From: Pedobacter glucosidilyticus
GTDB taxonomy: Bacteria; Bacteroidota; Bacteroidia; Sphingobacteriales; Sphingobacteriaceae
Length of the DNA stretch: 64,000 nt
NCBI RefSeq assembly: GCF_002483235.1
Contig: NZ_DLHN01000020.1
Span: 1-64,000, forward strand
Direction: 5' to 3'
Below are positions 8,411-17,056 of this stretch, in pieces (position 1 is the first letter of the stretch; every line of letters starts with the position of its first letter). The notes under the pieces were generated by a model. It was given only the letters and a program-made list of their open reading frames with translations, was not told where the DNA came from and did not search any database. Both the position numbers and the translations under genes were made by a program.

Positions 8411-8413
8411 ATT

Positions 8414-8443
8414 AAAGCCCGAATGTTATGATCGGGCTTTTTT
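8414..8443 (+). terminator. Terminator of the DUF2795 gene
   Basis: A perfect stem AAAGCCCGA / TCGGGCTTT with a 9-nt loop is followed by T residues. Confidence 0.85.
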
Positions 8444-8579
8444 GTATACAAAAATATACGTTTAGCAATAAGCTTACATGTCCTTTTTAACTTCCAAATA
8501 ACAAAACTGTTTTTGGTCTGGTTTTGGTTTAGGTAATTTTATAATTATCAAAACATTAAAAACTATAAAAAACAAGGAC

Positions 8580-8729
8580 ATGGGAAATTTACTTTATTTA
8601 ATCGCAGTTATATTAGTTATTATCTGGGTTTTCGGAGCTTTTGTATCTCCATTTGGAGGAGGATTAATTCACATCTTATTAGTTATAGCAATTATTGCAG
8701 TACTGTTAAGAATTATTAGAGGGGCTTAA
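8580..8729 (+). CDS. Lmo0937-family small membrane protein
   Basis: A 49-residue ORF starting at ATG 8580 (MGNLLYLIAVILVIIWVFGA) and ending with TAA 8727-8729. Two hydrophobic helices are separated by SPFGGGLIHI and end in LRIIRGA. This is the pattern of the tiny lmo0937 / DUF5670 membrane proteins that are widespread in Bacteroidetes. The function is unknown; some members are stress-induced. It has its own terminator directly after the stop, which supports a real gene. Confidence 0.8.
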   Translation: MGNLLYLIAVILVIIWVFGAFVSPFGGGLIHILLVIAIIAVLLRIIRGA

Positions 8730-8747
8730 TATGGCTATATTAAAAAG

Positions 8748-8778
8748 AAGCGAGGCTCATTTTGGCCTCGCTTTTTTT
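8748..8778 (+). terminator. Terminator of the Lmo0937-like gene
   Basis: A perfect stem AAGCGAGGC / GCCTCGCTT is followed by seven T residues. Confidence 0.88.
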
Positions 8779-8870
8779 ATGGCTGCTTCATTTTACCAAT
8801 TCTATTTTTGCTAAACGCATTTACAATATCAGATGAGGATATGATCTTTAGCATTTAATAATCGCCAGAT

Positions 8871-10076
8871 TTACGATTTCCAAGCACCCTCTATACCTAA
8901 AGTTAAGCCTGATATTTCGCATAAACCTTTCATACGCCCAATTAAAGGGTAGCCAGGATTACTATCTTTATGAAAATCATCTAAAATCTTTAAACCGTGG
9001 TCTGGTCTAAAAGGCATACGTGTATCTTTTCTACCTTCGGTAATCCTCCTTTTTTGTTCTTCCAGTAAAATTTTTAAAATGCCATACATGTCTACTACAC
9101 CATCTAAATGTGCTGATTCGTAAAAACTTCTTTCACCCAATTTTTTAATATTTCTAAGGTGTACAAAATGTATACGCTCTGCAAAACGTTTGGCAATAGC
9201 CATCAGATTGTTATCATTTTTTACTGATAAAGAGCCACTGCAATAAGTTAAACCATTGTTTAAAGATGGATATTGGTTAAATAACCATTCAAAATCTTCT
9301 TCGGTACTAGCAATTCTAGGTAAGCCCAACAAAGGAAAAGGAGGGTCGTCTGGATGGATACATAAATTGATACCATATTCCTCGGCAATTGGTAAAACAT
9401 CTTCTAGAAATTTGGCTAAATGATGTCTTAGCTTAGGTTTATCAATATCTGCATACCTGCTAAGGAAGTATAAGAAATCTTCTTTAAAAGTAGCGGCATT
9501 ATCCACAGTACCATTAATAAAACCTTGGGTTACCACAATAATGTTAAAAGCCAGGGTGTTTTGCTCTTCCTCGCTCATCCCATCAAAAATGATTTTTGCT
9601 TTGTCAACAACCTCTTTAGGGTAATCTTGTGCGGCCTTGGGTCTACCAAGAATAAAAATATCAAAAGCAGCAAAAGTATCATGGTCATATAACATAGATT
9701 CGGCTCCGTTATCATGCTTATAATGCAAACTGGTACGGGCCCAATCTAATACAGGCATAAAATTATAACAAACCGTATCTATACCACATAAAGCCAAGTT
9801 TTTAAGAGAAGTCTTATAATTTTCTATAGCTATGGCTCTTTTTTGACTGTAAATTTTAATTTCTTCAGCAACAGGAAGGCTTTCTACCACGCTCCAGCGC
9901 ATACCATAACGTTCAATTTCTTGTTTAACTTTTAAAATTTCTTCTACAGGCCAAACGTCACCAGCTTTAATATGGTGTAGAGCGGTAACAATTCCTTCTA
10001 CACCAAATTGCTTTAAATCTGATAACTTTATAGAATCTTTAACGCCAAACCATCGCCAGGTTTTTTCTAGTGCCAT
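8871..10076 (-). CDS. uxuA: Mannonate dehydratase
   Basis: 401 residues from ATG 10076. It converts D-mannonate to 2-keto-3-deoxygluconate (Fe2+/Mn2+ dependent), the last step specific to glucuronate degradation in the cytoplasm. The start WRWFGVKDSIKLSDLKQFGV and the metal-site region CIHPDDPPFPLLGLPRI, FVHLRN, SAHLDG and MPFRPDHG are those of UxuA. The ORF reaches 17 codons further upstream, but these lie in the promoter region. It is divergent from a GH2 glycosidase, suggesting a glucuronide or uronic-acid locus; uxaC and uxuB are not in the window. Confidence 0.95.
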   Translation of the reverse strand: MALEKTWRWFGVKDSIKLSDLKQFGVEGIVTALHHIKAGDVWPVEEILKVKQEIERYGMRWSVVESLPVAEEIKIYSQKRAIAIENYKTSLKNLALCGIDTVCYNFMPVLDWARTSLHYKHDNGAESMLYDHDTFAAFDIFILGRPKAAQDYPKEVVDKAKIIFDGMSEEEQNTLAFNIIVVTQGFINGTVDNAATFKEDFLYFLSRYADIDKPKLRHHLAKFLEDVLPIAEEYGINLCIHPDDPPFPLLGLPRIASTEEDFEWLFNQYPSLNNGLTYCSGSLSVKNDNNLMAIAKRFAERIHFVHLRNIKKLGERSFYESAHLDGVVDMYGILKILLEEQKRRITEGRKDTRMPFRPDHGLKILDDFHKDSNPGYPLIGRMKGLCEISGLTLGIEGAWKS

Positions 10077-10095
10077 AACTAATTTTTTAAAAACC

Positions 10096-10127
10096 CAAAA
10101 ATAGAAAATGTAAGGCAATTTATGCAA
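10096..10127 (-). promoter_or_regulatory. Promoter of uxuA
   Basis: On the minus strand, TTG (10127-10125) is followed after 21 bp by TATTTTTG (10103-10096). This is the Bacteroidetes -33/-7 arrangement. The transcript would start near 10090, 14 nt before the ATG. Confidence 0.55.
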
Positions 10128-10218
10128 TCGGTAGCATTATAGTTTTACAGCTATTTTAAGCTATGGCATACGTATTGAGTGTTTAGGTCATCATCTTCAT
10201 TTTAAAAACATAAACATC

Positions 10219-12063
10219 ATGATTAAAATAACACCTGCACATCCAAATTACGGGTTATCTAAAAGTAAAGATGAAAACTCTTTAGATGAAAATTTTATTA
10301 GTCCTTTACCTAGAGCCGTTATTCGTCCTAATCATTTTATTTTGTTAGATGGCGAGTGGAAATTTACTATCGACCCAGAAAATATAGGTTTACAAGAAAG
10401 CTGGTATGTTAATCATGATTATCAATACACAGCACAATGGCCTGGTAGTGTAGAAGAGCATATTAAAAATGGTTTAAAATCTGATGTGAGCTGGTACGAT
10501 AAATATGTGGTTTGGTACGAAAGAAGTTTCCCTAAGCCAGTGATGCATAAGGAAGATATCCATCCGTCATCCCAATTACAATTAACTTTTGGTGCTTGTG
10601 GTTACGAAACGCAGGTTTGGTTAAACGGACATCATTTAAAAACGATTGATGGTGAGGAAATACATTATGGCGAGTATACCTCTTTTTCTTATGAGTTGGA
10701 TGAGATGCTTCTACAAAATGATAATCGTATTACGGTAAGAATTGCGGTAAGCATGGATGCAGATATCCCCAGAGGCAAACAAGAATCTCATATTTATAAA
10801 AGAGGAGGTATTTGGTACCAAACTTATACCGGGGCGGTAAGAAGTATATGGTTAGAAGCGGTAGAAAGAAACAGGTTACGTTCTAGAGTGGGTGTAGTAA
10901 GCGTTGTTGAGGATAATTTGGTAAGATTTAATTTTACTACCCGTATACACGACCCAGGTTTGTATACCATCCGACTAAAGGTGTATCATAAAAAACAAGA
11001 AGGAGAAGAGCCCATTGCTGTAGATGAGTTTCCTTTACTTTTGAGTGCTGGCGAAAAACAACAACGCTTAGTAATGGAGATTCCTGAAGCTAGGTATTGG
11101 TCGCCAGAGTCTCCACACTTATACAGGTTGGTGGCACAGCTTGTTGATATCAATGGCTATGCTGCGGAGATAGAAACTCATTTTGGACTCCGGAAAATTG
11201 AAGCCAGAGGTGCTTATGTTTATCTCAACAATCAAAGAATTTATTTAGATGGTATTCTTTACCAGCCCGGTACAGCTACTTATGAGGAAATAAAAAGGCA
11301 CATGTATGCCATGAAAGAATTGGGGTGTAACCTGGTCAGAATTCATATTGCTGGGGTAGACCCCCGTATTTATAAAATTGCAGATAAGCTGGGTTTATTA
11401 CTTTGGTTAGAGGTACCTAGTCCACACAGTTCTAGTCATAAAAGCCGCATGAATCATAAGGAAGAGTTAAACCGAATGCTGGCCTTGATAGAAACACATC
11501 CATCCGTTATTATATGGAGTTTATACAACGAAGATTGGGGCGCACAAGATATTGCCAGTAACCCTGAGACCCGCAATTACATCATAGAAAGGTATCATTT
11601 TATGCAGATAGAGCATCCTCAGTTTTTAGTAGTTGATAATGATGGCTGGCAACATATTTCTTATCAAGGACGCTTAAAAAGTGATTTGTTAACGGCTCAT
11701 TTATATACGGCAGAGCTTGAAAGATGGAAAGAAATGTTAGATAATTTGATATCCGGGCAAATAGACCATGTTGCTGTTTTACCTTTGGTTGTAGGCGATC
11801 CGTTTTTTTATCGTAAACAAGTGCCTTTACTAGTGAGCGAGTGGGGTGGATTTGGTTTTGCTAACTATGGCGGCCCGCAAGATGCAGCAGATAGAGAAAT
11901 ATCAATCAAACAATTTAAAACGGAGTTAAGAAAGAGAGAAATTGCTGGCGATGTTTATACCCAAGCTACTAATATTGAAGACGAGAAGAATGGTATCATT
12001 GATTTTAAAACAGGTGCTTTAGAGGTAACACCCGGGTTATTAAACTCTAACCCTTATTTATAA
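10219..12063 (+). CDS. Glycoside hydrolase family 2 enzyme (beta-glucuronidase/beta-galactosidase type)
   Basis: 614 residues. The N-terminal sugar-binding jelly-roll domain (LLDGEWKFTIDP, VWYERSF, GACGYETQVWLNG) is followed by an immunoglobulin-like domain and a TIM barrel. Catalytic residues are E438 (acid/base, in SLYNEDWG) and E541 (nucleophile, in LLVSEWGGFG). No signal peptide is evident, so it is probably cytoplasmic. The divergent position to uxuA makes a glucuronide or related uronoside a reasonable substrate; GH2 specificity cannot be read from sequence alone. The shared 142-bp spacer probably holds common regulation. Confidence 0.88.
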   Translation: MIKITPAHPNYGLSKSKDENSLDENFISPLPRAVIRPNHFILLDGEWKFTIDPENIGLQESWYVNHDYQYTAQWPGSVEEHIKNGLKSDVSWYDKYVVWYERSFPKPVMHKEDIHPSSQLQLTFGACGYETQVWLNGHHLKTIDGEEIHYGEYTSFSYELDEMLLQNDNRITVRIAVSMDADIPRGKQESHIYKRGGIWYQTYTGAVRSIWLEAVERNRLRSRVGVVSVVEDNLVRFNFTTRIHDPGLYTIRLKVYHKKQEGEEPIAVDEFPLLLSAGEKQQRLVMEIPEARYWSPESPHLYRLVAQLVDINGYAAEIETHFGLRKIEARGAYVYLNNQRIYLDGILYQPGTATYEEIKRHMYAMKELGCNLVRIHIAGVDPRIYKIADKLGLLLWLEVPSPHSSSHKSRMNHKEELNRMLALIETHPSVIIWSLYNEDWGAQDIASNPETRNYIIERYHFMQIEHPQFLVVDNDGWQHISYQGRLKSDLLTAHLYTAELERWKEMLDNLISGQIDHVAVLPLVVGDPFFYRKQVPLLVSEWGGFGFANYGGPQDAADREISIKQFKTELRKREIAGDVYTQATNIEDEKNGIIDFKTGALEVTPGLLNSNPYL

Positions 12064-12439
12064 GGCTTTATGTAGCATATTCATTTTTATTGTAGCTTAA
12101 ATGATACTACTTAGATGATAAAAAAGTCATGAACAAAAGATTAAACAAAAAATTCCCTTACGTATTAATACGGTAAATTTTTAAAGTCTTAACCTAAAAG
12201 ACGATTAAAAATAGTCCTAAAAAATAGATAAACGTATTAGTTATTGTGCAGATTAACAATGTTTCTTTTGGTGTAATTATAAGATATACAGATAAATGCT
12301 ACCTGAACTAACGGCACACACTTTGAATTTTAACCATTAACTGATATAAAATTTCATCAGTTGTTTGGTTTGGATAAAATGTTATCATCATGATGTCAAA
12401 ACCAACCATTATCTACCAAAAATATGACAGCTAATTATT
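12064..12439. other. Intergenic region before the galactofuranose-type operon
   Basis: No gene is seen. It contains a perfect 12-bp palindrome CGTATTAATACG (12161-12172). A 7-bp inverted repeat TTGGTTT/AAACCAA (12365-12405) encloses the dyad CATCATGATG and ends 34 bp before the next start. Either could be regulatory; no promoter box could be assigned with confidence. Confidence 0.4.
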
Positions 12440-13585
12440 ATGAAAAACATCACTAAATCATTACCAGAAAATTTGCTATGCTTTTCTCATCTAAGATGGG
12501 ATTTTGTATTTCAAAGACCACAACATTTATTAAGCAGGTTTGCGAAGCAGATGAAAACCTACTTTATAGAAGAGCCATTTTTTGATGCCGAAGAACCCTA
12601 TTTCTCTGTAGAAAATAAACAACCTGGTTTATGGGTTTGTACACCACATTTACCTGTAGGTTTAGAAGAAAATGAAGTAAACAATCTGTTAACAAGCTTT
12701 TTAAGTAATTTCTTATCGCAAAAGGATTTAGAAGATTTTGCTTTTTGGTATTATACCCCAATGGCATTAGCTTTTACAGATAAATTTAGACCCAAACTTA
12801 CCATATATGACTGTATGGATGAATTATCGGCCTTTAAGTTTGCTCCAAAAGAGTTAAAAGTTTTAGAAAAGAAACTTATACAAAAAGCCGATATCATTTT
12901 TACAGGTGGCCACTCTTTATACGAAGCTAAAAAGCATTTACACGCTAATATTTATCCGTTTCCTAGCAGTATAGAAAAGGAGCATTTTCAAAAAGCCAGA
13001 ACAATTAAAACAAGCCCGGCAGACCAACAAGAAATTATAGGCCCAAAAATTGGTTTTTACGGCGTAATAGACGAACGTTTTGATATTGAGCTTATTGAGG
13101 CTATTGCTGTAGAAAAGCCAGATTGGCAAATTGTATTGATAGGCCCAGTAGTTAAAATAGACCCTACAACCTTACCTAAAAACAAAAACATCCATTACCT
13201 AGGGCAAAAAAACTATACCGAATTACCTGCTTACTTAGCCGAATGGGATGTAGCCCTAATCCCTTTCATGCTTAACGAGTCTACCAGATTTATCAGCCCT
13301 ACTAAAACTCCAGAATATTTGGCGGCCGGCGTACCTGTAGTATCATCGGCTATTAGAGATGTAGTAAAGCCCTATGGCATAAAAAACTTTGTACATATTG
13401 CTAACAATAAGTTGCAGTTTATAGAAGCTATAACAATAGAGCTAAACAAAAAAGATAAGTTAGCTTGGTTAGCAGCAGTTGATACTTTCTTAGCTAATAA
13501 TTCTTGGGATAATACTTGCCGTAACATGCAAGAATTAATGTTAAAAACCCTCAATAATAAACAAGATATATCTATAGCCAGCTAA
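12440..13585 (+). CDS. Glycosyltransferase, TuaH-like
   Basis: 381 residues with the GT-B fold of GT1/GT4-type enzymes. The N-terminal block LLCFSHLRWDFVFQRPQHLL is typical of TuaH-like transferases. It is followed by TIYDCMDELSAF, the middle strand PKIGFYGVIDERFD, and the C-terminal donor site PFMLNESTRFISPTKTPEYLAAGVPVV with the family Glu-containing loop. It is probably cytosolic or peripheral on the inner membrane, transferring a sugar to a lipid-linked glycan. It starts a run of three genes (gaps 13 bp and 1 bp) with UDP-galactopyranose mutase, so galactofuranose may be its donor sugar; that is inference. Confidence 0.85.
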   Translation: MKNITKSLPENLLCFSHLRWDFVFQRPQHLLSRFAKQMKTYFIEEPFFDAEEPYFSVENKQPGLWVCTPHLPVGLEENEVNNLLTSFLSNFLSQKDLEDFAFWYYTPMALAFTDKFRPKLTIYDCMDELSAFKFAPKELKVLEKKLIQKADIIFTGGHSLYEAKKHLHANIYPFPSSIEKEHFQKARTIKTSPADQQEIIGPKIGFYGVIDERFDIELIEAIAVEKPDWQIVLIGPVVKIDPTTLPKNKNIHYLGQKNYTELPAYLAEWDVALIPFMLNESTRFISPTKTPEYLAAGVPVVSSAIRDVVKPYGIKNFVHIANNKLQFIEAITIELNKKDKLAWLAAVDTFLANNSWDNTCRNMQELMLKTLNNKQDISIAS

Positions 13586-13598
13586 TTTAAAACCATTT

Positions 13599-14720
13599 AT
13601 GTTTGATTATTTAATTGTTGGCGCTGGTTTCGCAGGAAGCGTACTGGCCGAGCGTTTGGCTCGTGTAGCTCATAAAAAAGTTTTATTAATTGATAAAAGA
13701 AATCATATTGGTGGTAATGCTTACGACCATTATGATGAAGCAGGTATACTGGTTCATAAATATGGGCCACATATTTTCCATACCAATAGTAAAGATGTGT
13801 TTGATTATCTTTCTGCTTTTACCGAGTGGAGAAATTATCAACATCGGGTTTTGGCTAGTGTAGACGGACAATTACTACCTATTCCAATAAATCTTACCAC
13901 CATCAATAATATGTATGGTTTAAACCTTAATTCTGATGAATTAGAAGACTTTTTTGCCTCAAGGGCAGAGGATGTGAAACAGATAAAAACTTCTGAAGAC
14001 GTGGTGGTTGCCAAAGTAGGCAGGGAGCTTTACGAGAAATTTTTTAGAGGATATACCCGTAAACAATGGGCTATGGATCCATCAGAACTTAATGCCTCTG
14101 TAACAGCTAGGGTACCTACTAGAATCAATAAAGACGATAGGTATTTTACCGATACTTATCAGGCCATGCCGCTACATGGTTATACCAAAATGTTTGAGCA
14201 AATGTTAAATCATCCTAACATCAAAATCATGTTAAATACAGATTATAAGGAGATTATAAACGAGATAACTTATAAAAAATTAATTTTTACTGGTCCGGTA
14301 GATGAATATTTTGATTATTGCTATGGTAAATTGCCTTATCGTTCTTTAGCATTTAAGTTCGAAACCCATGATCAGGAAAAGTTCCAAGAAACCGGAACCG
14401 TAAATTATCCTAATGATTATGCTTTTACCCGTATTTCTGAGTTTAAGTATATCAGTGGGCAAAAACATGCCAAAACATCTGTCGTTTATGAGTTTCCGCA
14501 GGCAGATGGAGACCCTTATTATCCTATACCTAAAGAAGATAATGCTGCTTTATATGCCAAATATCAAGCTTTAGCTAGCCAATTGGAAAATACTCATTTT
14601 GTTGGGCGTTTAGCTACCTATAAATATTATAATATGGATCAGGTAGTAGCGCAGGCTTTGGCAACATTTAAAAATATCCTCAAAAAAGAAACCACAGCTA
14701 CCGAAACTTTAATAGAATAG
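13599..14720 (+). CDS. glf: UDP-galactopyranose mutase
   Basis: 373 residues. This FAD enzyme interconverts UDP-galactopyranose and UDP-galactofuranose. The Rossmann motif is YLIVGAGFAGSVLAERLA (4-21), with KRNHIGGNAYD, the HKYGPHIFHT loop, the mobile-loop region FFRGYTRKQWAMDP and the C-terminal HFVGRLATYKYYNMD. The length matches the family. The enzyme supplies a galactofuranose donor for surface glycans. It sits between a TuaH-like glycosyltransferase and a GH1::RmlD fusion, with only 1 bp to the latter, so the three are almost certainly one operon. Confidence 0.96.
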   Translation: MFDYLIVGAGFAGSVLAERLARVAHKKVLLIDKRNHIGGNAYDHYDEAGILVHKYGPHIFHTNSKDVFDYLSAFTEWRNYQHRVLASVDGQLLPIPINLTTINNMYGLNLNSDELEDFFASRAEDVKQIKTSEDVVVAKVGRELYEKFFRGYTRKQWAMDPSELNASVTARVPTRINKDDRYFTDTYQAMPLHGYTKMFEQMLNHPNIKIMLNTDYKEIINEITYKKLIFTGPVDEYFDYCYGKLPYRSLAFKFETHDQEKFQETGTVNYPNDYAFTRISEFKYISGQKHAKTSVVYEFPQADGDPYYPIPKEDNAALYAKYQALASQLENTHFVGRLATYKYYNMDQVVAQALATFKNILKKETTATETLIE

Positions 14721-14721
14721 G

Positions 14722-16875
14722 ATGGAGATTTGGGGAGGTTTAGAGTGCAGCATCAATAGGATAGGAAATCAATATTTTAATCAGTTAGAGCATGCTGGAT
14801 ATGATAGCCGGCCATCAGATTTAAAAGCTATTTCGGCATTGGGTATCACCAGTATCCGCTATCCGATTTTATGGGAAAAACATCAGCCCCAGCAAAATAC
14901 GGTTATAGATTGGGATAAAACCCGTGAAGAGCTTCTTTATTTAAGAGGGCAAAATATAGAAGTTATTGCCGGTTTGGTGCATCATGGAAGTGGACCTTTA
15001 TATGTAGATATTTTGGACGATTCTTTCTCTAGCGGCTTGGCCCAATATGCGCAACAAGTTGCTACTGATTTCCCTTGGATAAATCATTATACGCCTATTA
15101 ATGAGCCGTTAACCACTGCCAGATTTTGCGGTTTATATGGTTTATGGTGGCCGCATGAGCGTAATGATTATAGTTTTTTAAAAATCTTATTTCAGGAATG
15201 TAAAGCAACCGTATTAGCCATGGAAGCTATAAGAACTGTAAATCCGAAAGCCAAGTTAGTACATACAGAAGATTTAGGTAAAACTCATAGCACAGCTCCA
15301 TTAAGCTATCAAGCCGATTTAGAAAATAAACGTAGGTGGTTAGGTTTAGATTTACTGTGCGGAAGGGTTCATCAGAATCATCCACTATATCCCTATTTAA
15401 TAGAAAATGGTATTACAAAAGAGGAAATAGCTTTTTTTGAAACCTCTATTGGAATGCCAGATATTTTAGGTTTTAACTATTACATCACCTCAGAACGGTT
15501 TATAGATGAAGATTTGGATGCTTATCCTACTCATACACATGGTGGAAATAGCACCCACCAATATGCAGACATTGAAGCTGTAAGGTCATCAAAAGTAAAT
15601 ATCCTAGGACCTTATCCTTTATTAAAGGAGGCTTGGCAACGATATGGAATTAGCTTGGCGCTTACCGAAGTGCATTTACATTGTACCCGCGAAGAACAAA
15701 TGCGCTGGCTTCAATATATACATCAGGAAGCTAAAAAATTAGAAATAGAGGGTGTTGATATAAAAGCCATTACCATTTGGGCCTTATTAGGTGCTTTTGG
15801 TTGGGATAAACTTTTAACCCAGCCAAAGGGAAATTATGAGTCAGGGGTGTTTGATATCAGGTCTGGAAAATTGAGGCCAACTGCTTTAACGGCAATGGTT
15901 AAAGCATTAACAAAGAACGAAAATTTTCATCATCCTGTGATAGCTGGTGGCGGTTGGTGGGAGAAAAACTATCGGGTACTATACGGCAACTTAGCTCAAG
16001 AAGTAGTGGGTAACTTTAATGGCCAACCCATATTGATTCTTGGTAAAACCGGAACTTTAGGTAATGCTTTCGCTAAAATTTGCGCTAAAAGGGATTTACA
16101 TTTTAAGCTTTTTAGCAGGGCTGAGCTAGATATAATTAACCCAGCACAAATAGAACAAATAATTATAGAAGAAAAGCCTTGGGCTATCATCAATACTACA
16201 GGTTTTGTACGTGTTGATGATGCAGAGGAAGAGCAAGAAGATTGCTACAACAGCAATACTATTGGATGTAAAAATTTAGCAATCCTTTGTAAAAAACATC
16301 ACGTTAAGCTGTTAACCTTTTCATCAGATTTGGTTTTTGATGGAGTTAAAAATCATCCTTATACAGAAGATGATGAAGTAAATCCGCTCAATATTTACGG
16401 TAAAAGTAAAGTACATGGAGAGCATGAGGTACTTCAACATCATCCAAACGCTTTAGTAATCAGAAGTAGTACTTTTTTTGGTCCTTGGGATGAGTATAAT
16501 TATATCTATCAAGTTATAAATTGTTTAAAAGCAGGTTTGCCATTTATTGCACCTCATGATGTGATGGTTTCTCCAACCTATGTACCAGATTTGGTTAATA
16601 CCAGCTTAGATGTTTTGATAGACAACGAAAGCGGAATATGGCATCTTGCTAATGTAGGAGGTATAAGTTTTGCAGCATTTGCACTTCTTGTAGCTAAACA
16701 TCAAGGTTTAGATGAATCTTTAATTATAGCCAAACCTATTCAAGAAATAAATTTAAGTGCAAAAAGACCTTCTTATAGTGTGCTAGCCAGTAAACACGGT
16801 TGCTTATTACCCACCTTAAACGATGCTTTAAAACGTTATTTTCAAGAAGTTAAATTGTACGACTTTATGTATTAG
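14722..16875 (+). CDS. Fusion of a GH1-type glycosidase domain and an RmlD-type reductase
   Basis: 717 residues, no signal peptide. Residues 1 to about 410 form a GH1-like TIM barrel: acid/base E128 in YTPINEPLTT, GFNYY at 250-254, candidate nucleophile E316 in ALTEVHLH (the usual TENG is altered), and WALLGAFGWD. Residues about 434-717 form an extended SDR of the RmlD/dTDP-4-dehydrorhamnose reductase type. It has nucleotide loop ILGKTGTLG (439-447), LTFSSDLVFDG (531-541) and the catalytic Y559xxxK563 in NIYGKSK. The gene begins 1 bp after glf. A sugar-nucleotide reductase fused to a retaining-glycosidase fold points to surface-glycan synthesis or editing. The reaction is unknown. Confidence 0.88.
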   Translation: MEIWGGLECSINRIGNQYFNQLEHAGYDSRPSDLKAISALGITSIRYPILWEKHQPQQNTVIDWDKTREELLYLRGQNIEVIAGLVHHGSGPLYVDILDDSFSSGLAQYAQQVATDFPWINHYTPINEPLTTARFCGLYGLWWPHERNDYSFLKILFQECKATVLAMEAIRTVNPKAKLVHTEDLGKTHSTAPLSYQADLENKRRWLGLDLLCGRVHQNHPLYPYLIENGITKEEIAFFETSIGMPDILGFNYYITSERFIDEDLDAYPTHTHGGNSTHQYADIEAVRSSKVNILGPYPLLKEAWQRYGISLALTEVHLHCTREEQMRWLQYIHQEAKKLEIEGVDIKAITIWALLGAFGWDKLLTQPKGNYESGVFDIRSGKLRPTALTAMVKALTKNENFHHPVIAGGGWWEKNYRVLYGNLAQEVVGNFNGQPILILGKTGTLGNAFAKICAKRDLHFKLFSRAELDIINPAQIEQIIIEEKPWAIINTTGFVRVDDAEEEQEDCYNSNTIGCKNLAILCKKHHVKLLTFSSDLVFDGVKNHPYTEDDEVNPLNIYGKSKVHGEHEVLQHHPNALVIRSSTFFGPWDEYNYIYQVINCLKAGLPFIAPHDVMVSPTYVPDLVNTSLDVLIDNESGIWHLANVGGISFAAFALLVAKHQGLDESLIIAKPIQEINLSAKRPSYSVLASKHGCLLPTLNDALKRYFQEVKLYDFMY

Positions 16876-17056
16876 TGTCTTTGATGGTTTAGGTAGACAT
16901 TATTTTAAGATAGCTGATCAGAAGTTTATAGTTTTTAAGAAGAAATCCCTATCTTTTTAATCTTAATACTCAATTTTATATGTGTACTTGGGTAAAAGAG
17001 GGCTCTATCTATCATAAGTTGTACTACAAACAACCTAAAACTTTAACCAATTATCC

